Shown here: in pieces, positions 1 through 10,413 of the stretch | Position numbering within the stretch: position 1 is the stretch's first letter | How the letters are laid out: each line of letters starts with the position of its first letter | Source of the DNA: Isoetes taiwanensis | Taxonomy: Eukaryota; Streptophyta; Lycopodiopsida; Isoetales; Isoetaceae | DNA length: 64,000 nt | Assembly (NCBI GenBank): GCA_021234155.1 | Contig: JAJEKV010000057.1 | Location: 7,835,389 to 7,899,388 of the forward strand | Direction of reading: 5' to 3' | Translations under genes and position numbers: made by a program | The notes under the pieces: generated by a model | Told to the model about the DNA's origin: nothing | The model's database searches: none | Seen by the model: the letters and a program-made list of their open reading frames with translations, nothing else

Positions 1-1530
1 GAATGAAAGTACCTGTGTAACATTTAAATGGATTAGATAGAGAGAAACAAAGTCCAAAATTCAATTGATGACACATAATTGAGACTGGAATGCAACCACC
101 ATCAAGTCTAGTTGTACTACTGGACTATATATAGAGCATGACTTCGCTTGCTTCTAACTTTTATTTATGGCAAACTAATGATGGTAAATGTTCATCTATG
201 CTTGTACAATATAGATTCAATGTGCTTAGATATGACAATAGTCGACATAGCCTCATTCCACTCGGGTGGTGGTTAAATTTTAAGCATATTGTTTAGAGGC
301 AACTCAACTTTACGATGGTGTTAACCAGATAGATAGTATTATTTAGAGGCAACTCAACTTTAGAGGGGTGATCTGGTTAACCAGATAGATAATATGTCAA
401 CATCACCACTACTTAAGCATAGCAGGGATGCTTTGTCAATATAATAAAGAGCTGAGTAGAGCTCGTTGATGATCATAATAAACATACGTACAAAAAATAA
501 CATTGGTTGAAGTGAGTAGATATGACCGTTGTTCTAGAAAAAGCTTTTCCAGAAAAAGTTGTACAATTATGATTTATATGCGATCCATATCTAGGAAGAT
601 TCCAAACTTGAGCATGAAGACAAATGGATTAACTGCTCCCTGACCATAGCACCTTAATTCAATATGAACATGCACTCTTTCTTTGTTTCTATTAGATACC
701 TTTTAGAATAGAAAGTCTATGGGATCCAAGCATAAAGGATGCACAATCAAAAGAAAGAAGCAAATGAGAAAGCTAAGTACTATATACCTATGGAGCGAGT
801 TGCACATGCACATCAGATAGTAGGCTAGCAACCATTCGAAAGTTAAATACAACCCAACAATTTATGTTGTTTGAATAGCCAAATCAATAGTCATTTTGAG
901 CTTAAAGTTACAGACTGCATCCATTAAGCAAGCAAAATAAAGAAGCTTGATGATTAAAACATCATGCTTCAGCTAGAACGGGGTTAACAATATAACTGCA
1001 TTATAAGCATTAATGTACCTTTCATACCAAATATGCGCATGACCAGCTTCCAGTTAAGTTGCTAAATCAATCTGGCTCCATTTGTCATGCCATTTCTTAG
1101 CCCATCCTCATGAGCCATTTCTCAAGCCAACTCGTCTCCAATACCATTTTGACCCCTTTTTTCTATGCTTTTTCTCAATCTGCATAAGTCCTTTGCAACA
1201 CAGTCATTTTGCAAGACATACATATTTTCAACCTATTGTTTGCCATGCATTCATTTTGTGAGTACAAAATAAACCACCCTATGCAACCATCTGCTTTTCT
1301 TATTACAATTTGCCCACAACCTGCGGAAACATAAGACAGCAAGGCGCATGATGATGTGGCATGCCATTGGTGATATGTCATGTGCATGATGATGTTGCAT
1401 GCCATTGATGACATGCCATGCCAAGTTAGCAAGGCCAACTTTTGACTGGCAAAGTTGACTGGTAAACTTGTGAAAATAGAGACTGGCAAAGGAATTGCAT
1501 GTTTTGTTAATAGAAGTCATTAAGATCTCA
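1..1530. other. Intergenic DNA, no gene recognised
   Basis: AT-rich sequence with no ORF that looks coding. Two overlapping minus-strand ORFs near 1175-1520 have no recognisable motif and are most likely chance. The only structure I see is a short tandem duplication and palindrome near 291-399 and locally repeated CATGCCA/GATGATG words around 1350-1425. Confidence 0.5.
291..399. repeat. Two-unit 60-bp tandem repeat with a perfect palindrome
   Basis: The phrase TTTAGAGGCAACTCAACTTTA occurs at 292 and again at 352, each followed by a version of GTTAACCAGATAGATA, giving a period of 60. The second unit contains the perfect 16-bp palindrome ATCTGGTTAACCAGAT at 371-386. Origin unknown; probably a local duplication inside an old transposon. 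Confidence 0.6.
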
Positions 1531-1544
1531 AGAACAAATATTCA

Positions 1545-1651
1545 ATTTCTTACTACAGTTCTTAATATCTAGTTTAACCCCCCAACAGATCCCTAACTAC
1601 ATCATGAGTCATGGTTTCAGCCTCTGCTAGTTTTGCATTGAGCAAGAATAC
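1545..1651 (-). pseudogene. Kinesin-12-like exon remnant, frameshifted
   Basis: On the minus strand a splice-acceptor-like TTTACTTCAG is followed at 1651 by codons for VFLLNAKLAEAETMTHDV and then VRDLLG. In plant kinesin-12 (PAKRP/POK class) coiled-coil tails, a segment of the form LNAKLAEAE(S/T)MTHDV(I/V)RDLLGVKLD is, as I recall it, strongly conserved. Here a run of six G where five would keep frame (plus strand C-run about 1578-1583) brings an immediate stop. Dropping one base puts VKLD in frame, so this is a recognisable exon broken by a 1-base insertion. Kinesin-12 proteins are plus-end motors of the phragmoplast and division site. Only this one exon is visible and no motor domain lies nearby, so it is a fragment and not a gene. 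It sits about 90 bases downstream of an unrelated DnaJ-like exon on the same strand. Confidence 0.55.
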
Positions 1652-1743
1652 CTGAAGTAAATGTATGCGTCAGCAAGATCTTTTTTCTTCAGAGTTCATA
1701 AATAATAGAATATAAAACAAGTGTAGTACAAGAAGCGTACTAC

Positions 1744-1822
1744 TTTGTCCGGATGATGTCTCAATGCTAGTTTTTGACATGCCTTTTTAATCTCAATAAC
1801 TGTTGAGGATGGCTCAATTCCC
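1744..1822 (-). pseudogene. DnaJ (J-domain) exon remnant
   Basis: Minus-strand translation of this 79-base block gives a J-domain helix II and loop: IEPSSTVIEIKKACQKLALR followed by HHPDK, including the HPD tripeptide that stimulates Hsp70 ATPase activity. It is bordered by TTTTTGCAG (acceptor, just above 1822) and GTAGTA (donor, just below 1744), so the exon limits look authentic. Plant TPR-DnaJ co-chaperones have an intron close to the end of HHPDK, which fits. The rest of the J-domain is not visible on either side. The next exon-like block on the same strand is kinesin-12-like and not DnaJ, so the block is best explained as a captured or relocated exon. An unusually diverged host gene with very long introns running off the window cannot be excluded. 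Confidence 0.55.
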
Positions 1823-1934
1823 CTGCAAAAACAACAATTAATAAGGACCATAAACACATCTAAGTCTTGAGGCAAACAGAATTGACTACAATATGTGCTC
1901 CCACAAAAAATGAATTAAGGAAAAGAGACATCAC

Positions 1935-2014
1935 TGAAGAGTATTAGTGGTCAACTGCATCTTCAACTCTTTTTCTGCCTTGGCCAAGCGTTCATAAGCC
2001 CGCCCCAAGTCTTG
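1935..2014 (-). pseudogene. Possible exon fragment, charged helical sequence
   Basis: The minus strand reads QDLGRAYERLAKAEKELKMQ, a charged amphipathic stretch resembling coiled-coil or TPR-linker sequence. It begins right after an AG and ends at a possible GT donor (CTTCA|GTGATG). It lies about 110 bases upstream of the DnaJ-like exon on the same strand, so it could be the preceding exon of that gene. I cannot assign a family with confidence. Confidence 0.3.
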
Positions 2015-2019
2015 CTACA

Positions 2020-3345
2020 TATTGTGAGATTTATTTGAAGTTGTTACATTATTTCCTTTGAGCATTCTTGTTGGCCTTCAAGAAGACCAATCAAATGCAA
2101 TGTTAACCATGTCGGCACCATGTCTTGGCCATAATCAATTTTTAACCTAAAGGTTTACGCATGCCCTAAATCGATATCCAGAAGTGACAGAAGGTTTTCA
2201 AAGGTTAGAAATACACCAGTATTAGTTTTTATATCCTATAAAGGCAATGGAAACTATTAAACTTTTATCAAGGTCATAAGCTTATGACACTTTGAGGCCA
2301 AAGGCAACGTTCCCATGTGGTTGCCTCACTTGACTTCGAAAAAAAAAAGTCGAAGTCCAGGTCACGCAATACCAACACAACTTGACTTTGCGACGTGGCA
2401 AAGTTTTTTTCTCGAAGCTAACTCCGAATTTTTAGAAAGGACAGAGGATTTCTGAAAGCTTCAGTCAACACCTTGATTTCTCTCTAGCCGATGAACCCTT
2501 CCGGTTTACTGGAAATCTCGACAAGCAATACCGGCTATGGGCGCACCATTCGGGTGGATTCTCCCCGTTTGAGAACCACAGTTTTGTGCACGGTCAAGTC
2601 CATGCATGGAGACACGAACTAGAAAGTAAAAGTTAACCCCATCCACGTGACATCTCTTTTAAAGTCAGGTTAGAGTCCTGGTAACGTTTCCTAAATAATA
2701 ACCTACACCAACAACTCTAGGGCTATACGCAAAATGTCCAAGGCATCAAATTTCCACATATTGCATTCCTTTTTTTTTTTTTTTATTGTGGATAATATGG
2801 AATGCACGTACACTGGATACAGGGGTTTATTTGATTTGTTAGACTTGTATAAGTTACGAAAATGTGGCAAATACCACTAGGAAAATTTTCTATAACATTT
2901 TTTGCTTGCCTATAGTTGCACAGGATGGATATAGATGTATCTTACTGGCCAAGGCATAATAATGCGTCCAGTAAGCTCATTTTGCCCTCAATGGTTCTAA
3001 AGATATGGTTGCACTTGCTTACATGGAGAACTCTGTATTGTCAATAGAAAAACTCTTGAGGCTTGTTTAGACCTTTAAAGGCTGGAAAAGAGAAGAAATT
3101 GAAACCAAGTACGATGGTTCAACTCAGTTCCATGATTCAAGGGGTCAACAATGGTCCAATGTTGAATGAGGCTTTCTACACATTTCATGGCTCTAAGAAG
3201 CAGGACATGGAATGAACATGGTATCATGGACGGCATGGACTCTAAAAGATATTATAGTGATTGAATTTTGGGCATTAAGCTCACAGGTAGAGAGGATCCT
3301 AAATTGCAATTATTTGCATGAAGAACGGACATTGCCGTCCACTTA
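2020..3345. other. Intergenic DNA, no feature recognised
   Basis: No coding region or RNA gene seen. It contains a homopolymer T run near 2769-2784, and a partly inverted pair TTGCATTCC / GGAATGCA flanks that run (about 2760-2808), which could be the core of a small hairpin element. No target duplication was found. Confidence 0.4.
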
Positions 3346-3379
3346 TCTTATATTATAATGTTTTAGTGCAAGTAATGGA

Positions 3380-3610
3380 CCACGCCCTAGATCCAGCGGC
3401 TGAAATTGAATCACTAAGTCTATGGTTGAGATTCGATGTGGTTGAGTTTAGGGCTATGGCGACCGATGGCTCTTACAAAAAGCAGCGGGCGGGATCGCCC
3501 CTAGATCCAAATGCGGCTGAAATTGAATCACTAAGTCTATGGTTGAGATTCGATGTGGTTGAGTTTAGGCTCTGGCGGCCGATGGTTCTTACAAAAAGCA
3601 AATGGGCGGA
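3380..3610 (+). repeat. Two-copy ~117-bp tandem repeat inside Helitron
   Basis: GCGGCTGAAATTGAATCAC starts at 3396 and again at 3513. The copies run through CTATGGTTGAGATTCGATG and GGTTGAGTTTAGG into CTTACAAAAAGCA. Each is preceded by a version of CGCCCCTAGATCCA. The segment ATGGACCACGC(C/T)CTAGATCC just upstream also occurs near the 5' end of the Helitron ending at 38558, so this is shared subterminal sequence. Confidence 0.75.
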
Positions 3611-3702
3611 AACCATCTGGATTGTTTGGCTTTTGATTTATGGATTTTAGAACCGGGCTCATGTCGGTCCCATTGATTTTGAGAGGCATGGCATAGGCTT
3701 TC

Positions 3703-3875
3703 TAGATGTAAGCATGTTAATAATCATCGTTGTAGATTAATTTTCGAAGGATGATTAGGGTTTGGCGCTTGGAGTCCGGATGTAAGCATGTTAATGGAGT
3801 CCGGATGTAAGCATGTTAATAATCATCATTGTAGATTAATTTTCGAGGGATGATTAGGGTTCACTTATGGAGTCC
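3703..3875 (+). repeat. Tandem duplication of ~95 bp inside Helitron
   Basis: GATGTAAGCATGTTAATAAT followed by CATC(G/A)TTGTAGATTAATTTTCGA and GGATGATTAGGGTT occurs twice. A partial third copy of GGAGTCCGGATGTAAGCATG lies between them. Non-coding. Confidence 0.7.
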
Positions 3876-6800
3876 AGGCGTTCTTTATGACATGGCGGTA
3901 ATCTTTGGTGTAGATGTATAGTAGCGAGTAGCTGGTCCGGATCGGATGCATGGGCTATGATGTTGTGCGTAATCGGGGGCAGATCAAAAATTTGAAGCTG
4001 GATTCTACTAAGTTAGGTTCAACGGAAATTTTGAAGCTGGGTTCTACTAGGTTTAGCTTAAAATACAGGGCCATGGAAAATCCCGGGACAACATGTGGAA
4101 TCTCGGGGCAATTGATCTGGGCTGTTTCTTAACCAAGGATGTAAAGCACCGGGCGAGAGAACCGGTGATGGCTCCAAACTTCTTTGTGACAATCTCAAGA
4201 TCCATCAGCCACAAGCCGCATGTTCATTTTGCCCTAATTTCGTTTTTCGTGAGGGCTCTCCTTGCTATGCCATATTTTTTTCATTCTTGAGTCATGCATA
4301 TAAAAAGCAAGCAAAAGATGCAACCACAAAGGAAGCGACCTACATATCCTCTTGGACAAAGTTGACAAAAGATGCACAGTTTAATGAGTTGGACGGTAAG
4401 ATGATTTGCTTGGAAGGTTTTATTTAGAACTGTGCCAAGGTCTGTATCCACCATCAAGTTTTATTATGAGAGCTTATTTTGGGTTCGAGGTACCTCCTAC
4501 TTTGCTTAAAGAAATTCACAAAAGGAGCTCCTTGCAACGAAGAGAGCCATATCTTTAGTAAAAGGTACATTGCTTTAACCAAAGGATCCGCTTTTGGAAT
4601 GACTTGATAATTAGAAAGTCAAAGACACTTTATAAACTATGAATAATCGCTATTGTAAACCGTTGATGTGATCACGGGGCATGCGAATAATGCACGCTTT
4701 ATCCTTGCATCAAGGAGGAGCATATCTTTAGTAAAAGGTATCATGCTTTAACAAATAGATTATTTTAAAAATGTATTTGTATTTAAAAATTCAAGGCTCT
4801 TATAGATTGTATAAATGCTCATTGTAATCGCTTTTGATTTTCATACTTCCGTCAAAAATTTGTGTAAATGTTTGCAAGCATGGGGAGAGGTCGGTTTGTC
4901 TTCTTTTCAAGCATCCTATATAGCGAATTTCATAGACGGTTAAAGTGCGGGGTTCAACAATGAACGAAAAAGCATTTTATACAATTTTTTTTTTTTTTCG
5001 GGTTAGGGTGCTTGCCTTTGTTTTCTTAGCAATGAGCGTCAATTGTTTTTGGAGCATCCCAAGATGCATTAGGTTACATGTGAGAAGCCAAGGCTTGATT
5101 CTTCCAATCCAAAGGTGAGTGGTGATATGCTCCCCTTCTACTTTTGCATTTTTGCTAAGTTGCATTTGCATTTTTATGGGTTATGCGTCAGATTTCCATG
5201 CATTTCGATTTGAGAATCTTTAACCACGCAAATTTTAATTTGGGTTGTGGCATATGTAGGGCATTCTTGGGCCAAGTAGTCCCATAATAACCTATGTAAG
5301 CGACATTTATTCCTAGCCTTTATCTTTGGGCAACATCGACATTTTTCTCTCACGATCAAGGTAAAGAAGTCCATTTTGGTTGCACTAGCTTTGTTATTGG
5401 GCTTATTTTGGATTAAAAGATAGATCACATCTTGCCTTTGGGCTGCTCATTTATTATCTTTCTGCAATTTCAAAATGGTGTGTTGCATTTATTGTTTATC
5501 GTAAATAGAGCCCATCCAATTATTATTGTTCCACCATGATTTTATTCTTCTCATGGGAGAGAGTTGCTATAGCCAAAGAAGAGTAGATGATGAAGAAGGC
5601 ATCCAGATCGATTTTAGACCGAACTTAGTAAGCATTTTGAGAACAAAAGGCGTGTATAGCAGTTGTCTTAACAATTGGATAAAGTACAATATCAGGTCCA
5701 TTTTTTTCAATTTTGGCAAGCACCGAACTCTGAGGAAAATATTTTGAAACTCCATTCATGCAGATCTTAAATTGCTAAGTCGTGCATCAACAACATAGCA
5801 TGCAATTTTGATTAGGGCTAAGACAACATTGGCGCCCATGACATTAGAGACTGAAGTTGAAAATTGTTTGATTTTACTCTTTTAACCAAAAGCGCATGAA
5901 TGAATAGTATTTTATTATGTGGAATTTATTCATTTGTTTGAATTATAGCAAAGATGAATGTCGTTGAACTTATGCATGATATTGCGGGTTTTAGATGCAG
6001 GAATAAATGCGACCAAAGTTGAATAAAAAGTCGGTGATCGGGATATCTACACAAGCAACTTTTTTCGAGATGCATTATGGCCGGTTGATAAGCTGAGATT
6101 TATTGAAACATCCATTCAAGCTAAAATAGCTAAGGCAACCTTGAGCTTGAAAATTTTCCTCTTATGTTTTTACTTCAATGGCGTTTCTTATTCTTGCAAC
6201 CGCCTATTGCGCATAATGGCATTGCACGCCAATGGAGCTTGATTGGGTTCTCAACTAAGCAAATTGAAGCATACAAGCAAATTAAAGCATACATGTCATT
6301 AATGTGTTTTTAGTTAACTATTTGGAGATATATGGGTCTCTTGGATTATGACAAAGCTTTCTACTACTAATATCTTTACTAGCTAAGCTCCGGGACGTAC
6401 AAGCCATTTTTAAAAAATCAGTATAGGTTATTAGATAGGCAAATTCATGGATGTATTCATGGTTCAATTCTACCAACTTATTTATGTAGAGTGTTAGTTT
6501 CAGACAAATAATGGCCCAAGTTTGGCGATATATACAAATCTTGATATATACAAATCCTGATAAGGGCAAAGCATATGCAACATTTGTGGCCAAATCACGT
6601 CCAAATCATAGAAACAAAATCTGATACATACACCCATGGAATACAACATCCTCATGTATTGCTTCATATGAGGAACTTTTGGAATTGGAGGTACGAAGGA
6701 GGAACATTTTTGTATGGACATAATATTGCATTTGTGTAGTTGCAATTTTAAAAAATAATGAGTAATGGTGAATCATACCACGATACATTTTGCAATAGCA

Positions 6801-7480
6801 TGGATTATGATGGCAAGTAAAATATGTAGTATGAAAGCATGCTTTATGTTGACATGAAACTAACCATGGGGTATTTTTGCATGGATTATTGTAGCAAATA
6901 AATATATTTGGTGAGAATTTTATTTCAGAGATATATACATGGTAATATTGGATGGGCAATGGCAGTGAATTATTAAAAATTATTTATTTCAAGATTGCTT
7001 TGGTTCATGTGTTATAAGTTCCACACTCTCACCACTAACGGGGTGCAGTGGGTTGAGGTAACCAAGACACCAACATGTACAAGACACCAACATGTACAGC
7101 TTCCTTTAAAAGCATGTTTGACAATGGAATTTGCACTAGGCAAGTGCCAAAAAGCTCCCCTAAACCTTAAGTATACATATGGAATGGATTGAAAAACCCC
7201 ATGCTGGTCACTTAAGTGGTTTCTATGCCTTCCCTATGAATCTCCACTGGAGCCTAAGGTTCATCGTTAATTATTCCACGGGATTAATACCTCTCTAGAA
7301 GGAATCTGACAACCTTGCCATGAGAATATTCATGAGCAACTGCAATACATTATTCGATGTTCAACGCAGCACTTAGTTTCTTCAAAACAAAGACCTTTGT
7401 AACTCCCAAAATAACACAAGCTATATTGCCACTTAATAGGATCAGACCATTAGCCCAGCAACGCTGGGCACCCTAACTAG

Positions 7481-7772
7481 TATGAAAATATTTATTTCTG
7501 ATGGCCTAGAGTCTGTGCACAATGTTTGGATAAAGAAAACCATTGTTTGGATAAAGAATCCATGGAATATACCATGGACGAAATGCATTTTGTACCTTAA
7601 AAATTTGGCACGATTGTTAGAACTGATACTGCAGGATCAAATAAGCTTATTGGCCACAACACATCTGGCATAAGAACGCCTGGAGAGATCATGAACCCTT
7701 AATAAAAGGTATGGCTTTGATTCTACATGGATTAGGTTCTTGTAGATCAATCCGTGCATGACCTAGTTTATA
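7481..7772. other. Short spacer between Helitron and MITE
   Basis: No gene or repeat recognised. It contains the in-frame stretch 7482-7673, which has no known motif and is treated as non-coding. Confidence 0.4.
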
Positions 7773-7780
7773 GTTATAAT

Positions 7781-8146
7781 CAGTGTTGTCCAGTACGCGT
7801 ACCGTACCGTACGTACTGTACGTATTTTTTAAAAAATACGGTTTTTTTCAGCCATACGTACCTTACGTACGTTTGGAGTATTTTTTAAAAATCAAAAACA
7901 GTGTTTAAATAGAATAAAACAGTGAAATAAAACATAAAATTGATGTAGGGGAAGTTGGTTAGCATGTTAGTTTGCTATCTAAGAGGCCCAGGTTCAATTC
8001 TTGGTAAGTGCAAGTTTACTGTTCTGTGAAAAACAAGTAGTATTTAAAAAAAAACGTTAGGAGTATTTTTTTAAAATACGTACGTACTTACAAGTACGGT
8101 ACGGAATGGATCCTTTTCAAAAAATACGGGTATTTTTGCAACACTG
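7781..8146. mobile_element. hAT-type MITE with perfect 8-bp target duplication
   Basis: The element starts CAGTGTTGTCCAGTACG at 7781 and ends GCAACACTG at 8146, so the termini are inverted (CAGTGTTG / CAACACTG). Subterminal parts are also inverted and rich in TACGTAC and GTACGGTACG words with AAAAAATACG runs. The flanks are GTTATAAT at 7773-7780 and GTTATAAT at 8147-8154, a perfect 8-bp duplication. An 8-bp duplication with a CA(G)-starting terminus is the hallmark of the hAT superfamily. At 366 bp with no ORF it cannot encode a transposase, so it is non-autonomous. The centre holds a tRNA-like segment (separate entry). Confidence 0.88.
7948..8015 (+). pseudogene. tRNA-like segment inside the MITE
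   Basis: GGGGAAGTTGGTTAGCATG resembles a tRNA 5' half with an A box (TTGGTTAGCATG). About 30 bases on, CCCAGGTTCAATTCTTGG resembles a T arm with a B box (GGTTCAATTC at 7991-8000). The acceptor strands do not pair convincingly, so this is not a functional tRNA. It may be a captured tRNA or the head of a SINE. I cannot assign the isotype. Confidence 0.45.
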
Positions 8147-8154
8147 GTTATAAT

Positions 8155-8568
8155 AGAACCCTAATTAGGGTCGTCTGAGGCAGAGAATGCTTGCGCAATG
8201 GAATTCAGAGGTAATCTGAGCCCAGTTCAATTATTGCTGTTCTTTGCTTGTTGGCTTAGCATGGCATGAAATAAAGGTGATCCGAAGGTTGCTACCGGTG
8301 TTTGCATGGCAGCCTTGCATAGTCTGGTCATATGTAGAAATTCGCTAAGAACTCCTTATAGATGCACTGGAATCGCTGAGCAGTCTGCAAGAGATGGCTA
8401 GGAAGGCAGAAGGAGATGGTAAAAATTCGAAATCTATGAAGGATCATGATAAAAGCATCAAATATCCTCTCCTACTAGAATGTATGATGGTGATGCACAA
8501 GAATTTGACAAATGATACTGAGTAAATGCAAACAATCCGGAGACTGCTCAAATTATGGAAAACCCGGC
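8155..8568. other. Spacer left of the gypsy element
   Basis: No gene recognised. Its last five bases, CCGGC (8564-8568), are the left copy of the target-site duplication of the retrotransposon that follows. Confidence 0.5.
8564..8568. repeat. Target-site duplication, left copy
   Basis: CCGGC directly before TGTCATGAG of the left LTR; identical to 17769-17773. Confidence 0.9.
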
Positions 8569-10252
8569 TGTCATGAGTCCAACAAAATCTAGAAACAACT
8601 ACCCCCGGGCTCCACGGCGATGCATGAGTGTAAAACAATCAGGGCAATAACCAGCAGCAAGGTAATATACTTCATTCACAACAAGAGAATTCATAATGGA
8701 TATACAACTTGCCACATGCTAAACTCCAAATTGACAATGCTTGTTAAGAGGAATTGCAACTCGTAAACCATCACCAATGAGCATCATATTTCAGCTTGTC
8801 TTTTATAACATTGATAACATTGAATCTTCAAAAATAATAGCAATATAACAAGGCATGATTCAAAGGAAATCAGCAATAAGACAATGATAAAGCAACTGGT
8901 CCATATGATTCTTCATAATAGTAAGGAACAATGCCCTTCAAATACATCCATTTCATCTCAGAACTTAATGAAATTCCAGAAAAAACAACAATTTAAAATA
9001 CCTACTTGATCAATGCAAATTGTGTTGTCCTCTAAATCAGAAATTTCTTCTTTGTAACACATGTTTCCACTTGTTATTGAAGACAAGGACGAATTTATAG
9101 TGCTCCATACTCTGATTTATGGCTGCTAATGATGACCCACAGGCTGAATTTGCATAGAATGTGCTGCCCAATTGGAATTAGGTCTGATATACATGTAAAA
9201 TCTGCCATAAGAATGCTTCACATTGCTGTAATTTTTTGCCCATAAGCTGATAGATCCAAATGAACTTACTTCCTTGCTTCTGGTGCTCTCCTTCCATGCC
9301 CCCGATGTCTTCCTTTCATGTAATCGCAGCCCTTGTTCCAAAACGACCTGCCCGCTCCCATCTCCTTAACTCTTACGTTAGGTTTTTCTCCTCCTTTCAT
9401 CCACATCAGCTCCTAGTCATCAATTTTCTTCAAATACATTTAATTTCCTTTCATATTCCATGACTTGTATCCCTTAGATAGGCCGGTATCGACCTTGATT
9501 ATCTTGCCCGCACTTCTCACCTTGTTTGTATTTGTTTCCCATTATTCATATGCATGCGCCTCTTGTAACATCATCCAATCCTTGGTGTAATGCCTTCCTC
9601 ATCTTCATCTTCACACCTCATTAGTCTTTGCTTAGAACACTCTTTTGTGATCTTTCAATTCTAATCCCTATTTGCTTGCTTCATAAACATGTCATTATCT
9701 TCCCAAATCACTGCATCTAATTCCACACCCTTAGTTTGTGAATTGAATACATGATCTTTGTTTTCCTCAACTTTGTGCCATGGTATCTCGTCACACATTT
9801 TGTATCAAACATATCTCACTAATATAACTCGGAAATGCATAGTAATGGTATTATAGCTAGGACTAAAAACCTCGCCAACGTAGGGGTTTTCGAGGAAAAC
9901 CTCCACCATAATACCGCCACTAATACATTCCAAGACCTTCAAATGCAACTGCAACTCAATTTTTGTAATCTTACGCTTCTTCATACGGCTCCCTTGCATA
10001 ATTCCATAGCTGCCATTGGCGTCCCTTTGAGTCTTGATCCTATTCAAGTTGCCTCTGCTTCTTATCAGGGTCTTCATACTTCAAACATAATAGCCGCTAC
10101 GAAGTTGCCTCTGCTTCTTATCAGGGTCTTCACAAAAAATACCAATTTCCCTAAAAACATATAAATTATCTGTAAATATGTAAGAAAAACGGTTAGAATC
10201 TCAAAAAAAAAAATACAATACTCCATCATTCGGATACCAAATCCCCACTACA
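8569..10252 (-). repeat. LTR (3' LTR of the minus-strand element)
   Basis: 1684 bp, from TGTCATGAGTCC to CCCCACTACA, matching 16094-17768 almost base for base. Because gag-pol runs leftward, this is the downstream (3') LTR. It contains a 31-bp direct repeat at 10046-10076 and 10102-10132. Several short ORFs on both strands in this LTR are also present in the other LTR. Their conservation is due to LTR duplication and is not evidence of coding. Confidence 0.95.
10046..10132. repeat. 31-bp direct repeat, period 56, within LTR
   Basis: AAGTTGCCTCTGCTTCTTAT followed by CAGGGTCTTCA occurs twice, 56 bases apart. The same pair is present in the other LTR near 17571-17650, with one substitution. Confidence 0.8.
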
Positions 10253-10268
10253 TTATCCTCCCTCCTAT
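10253..10268 (-). other. Polypurine tract of the retrotransposon
   Basis: On the minus strand AATAGGAGGGAGGATAA abuts the 3' LTR. A purine-rich run at this position primes plus-strand DNA synthesis during reverse transcription. Confidence 0.75.
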
Positions 10269-10413
10269 TGTTCTTCGTCAGAAGAACACTATGCATCAGG
10301 GGGTGTATTCTTGCTTGTACATAAGATAGGTCGATCTTCCTCTTCTTTGCAAATATAGCTTTAAGCGTGCTCCATTAACTTCAGCGTAGGGCAAATCTTG
10401 CCCCTTGCAAATG

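Larger units (their letters stand above)
3346..7480 (+). mobile_element. Non-autonomous Helitron (plus strand)
   Basis: The 5' end reads A|TCTTATATTATAATG at 3346. The 3' end reads GCCCAGC-AAC-GCTGGGC (perfect 7-bp stem, 7453-7469), then ACCCTAACTAG|T ending at 7480. These match the Helitron rules: 5' TC, a 3' hairpin about 10 bases from a CTRR end, and insertion between A and T with no target duplication. Near-identical 5' ends occur on four other elements in this window. No ORF with Rep (HUH) or helicase motifs is present, so transposition would need an autonomous partner. The interior is unremarkable apart from two tandem duplications near its 5' end. The element is about 4.1 kb. I infer that the two ends belong together from matching strand and spacing; an empty site would be needed to prove it. 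Confidence 0.7.

Noticed and set aside
9126-10164. ORFs in the LTR that are conserved in the second LTR (e.g. 9835-10164 and 17353-17682)
   Set aside because: Conservation comes from LTR identity. Frames occur on both strands and have no domain.
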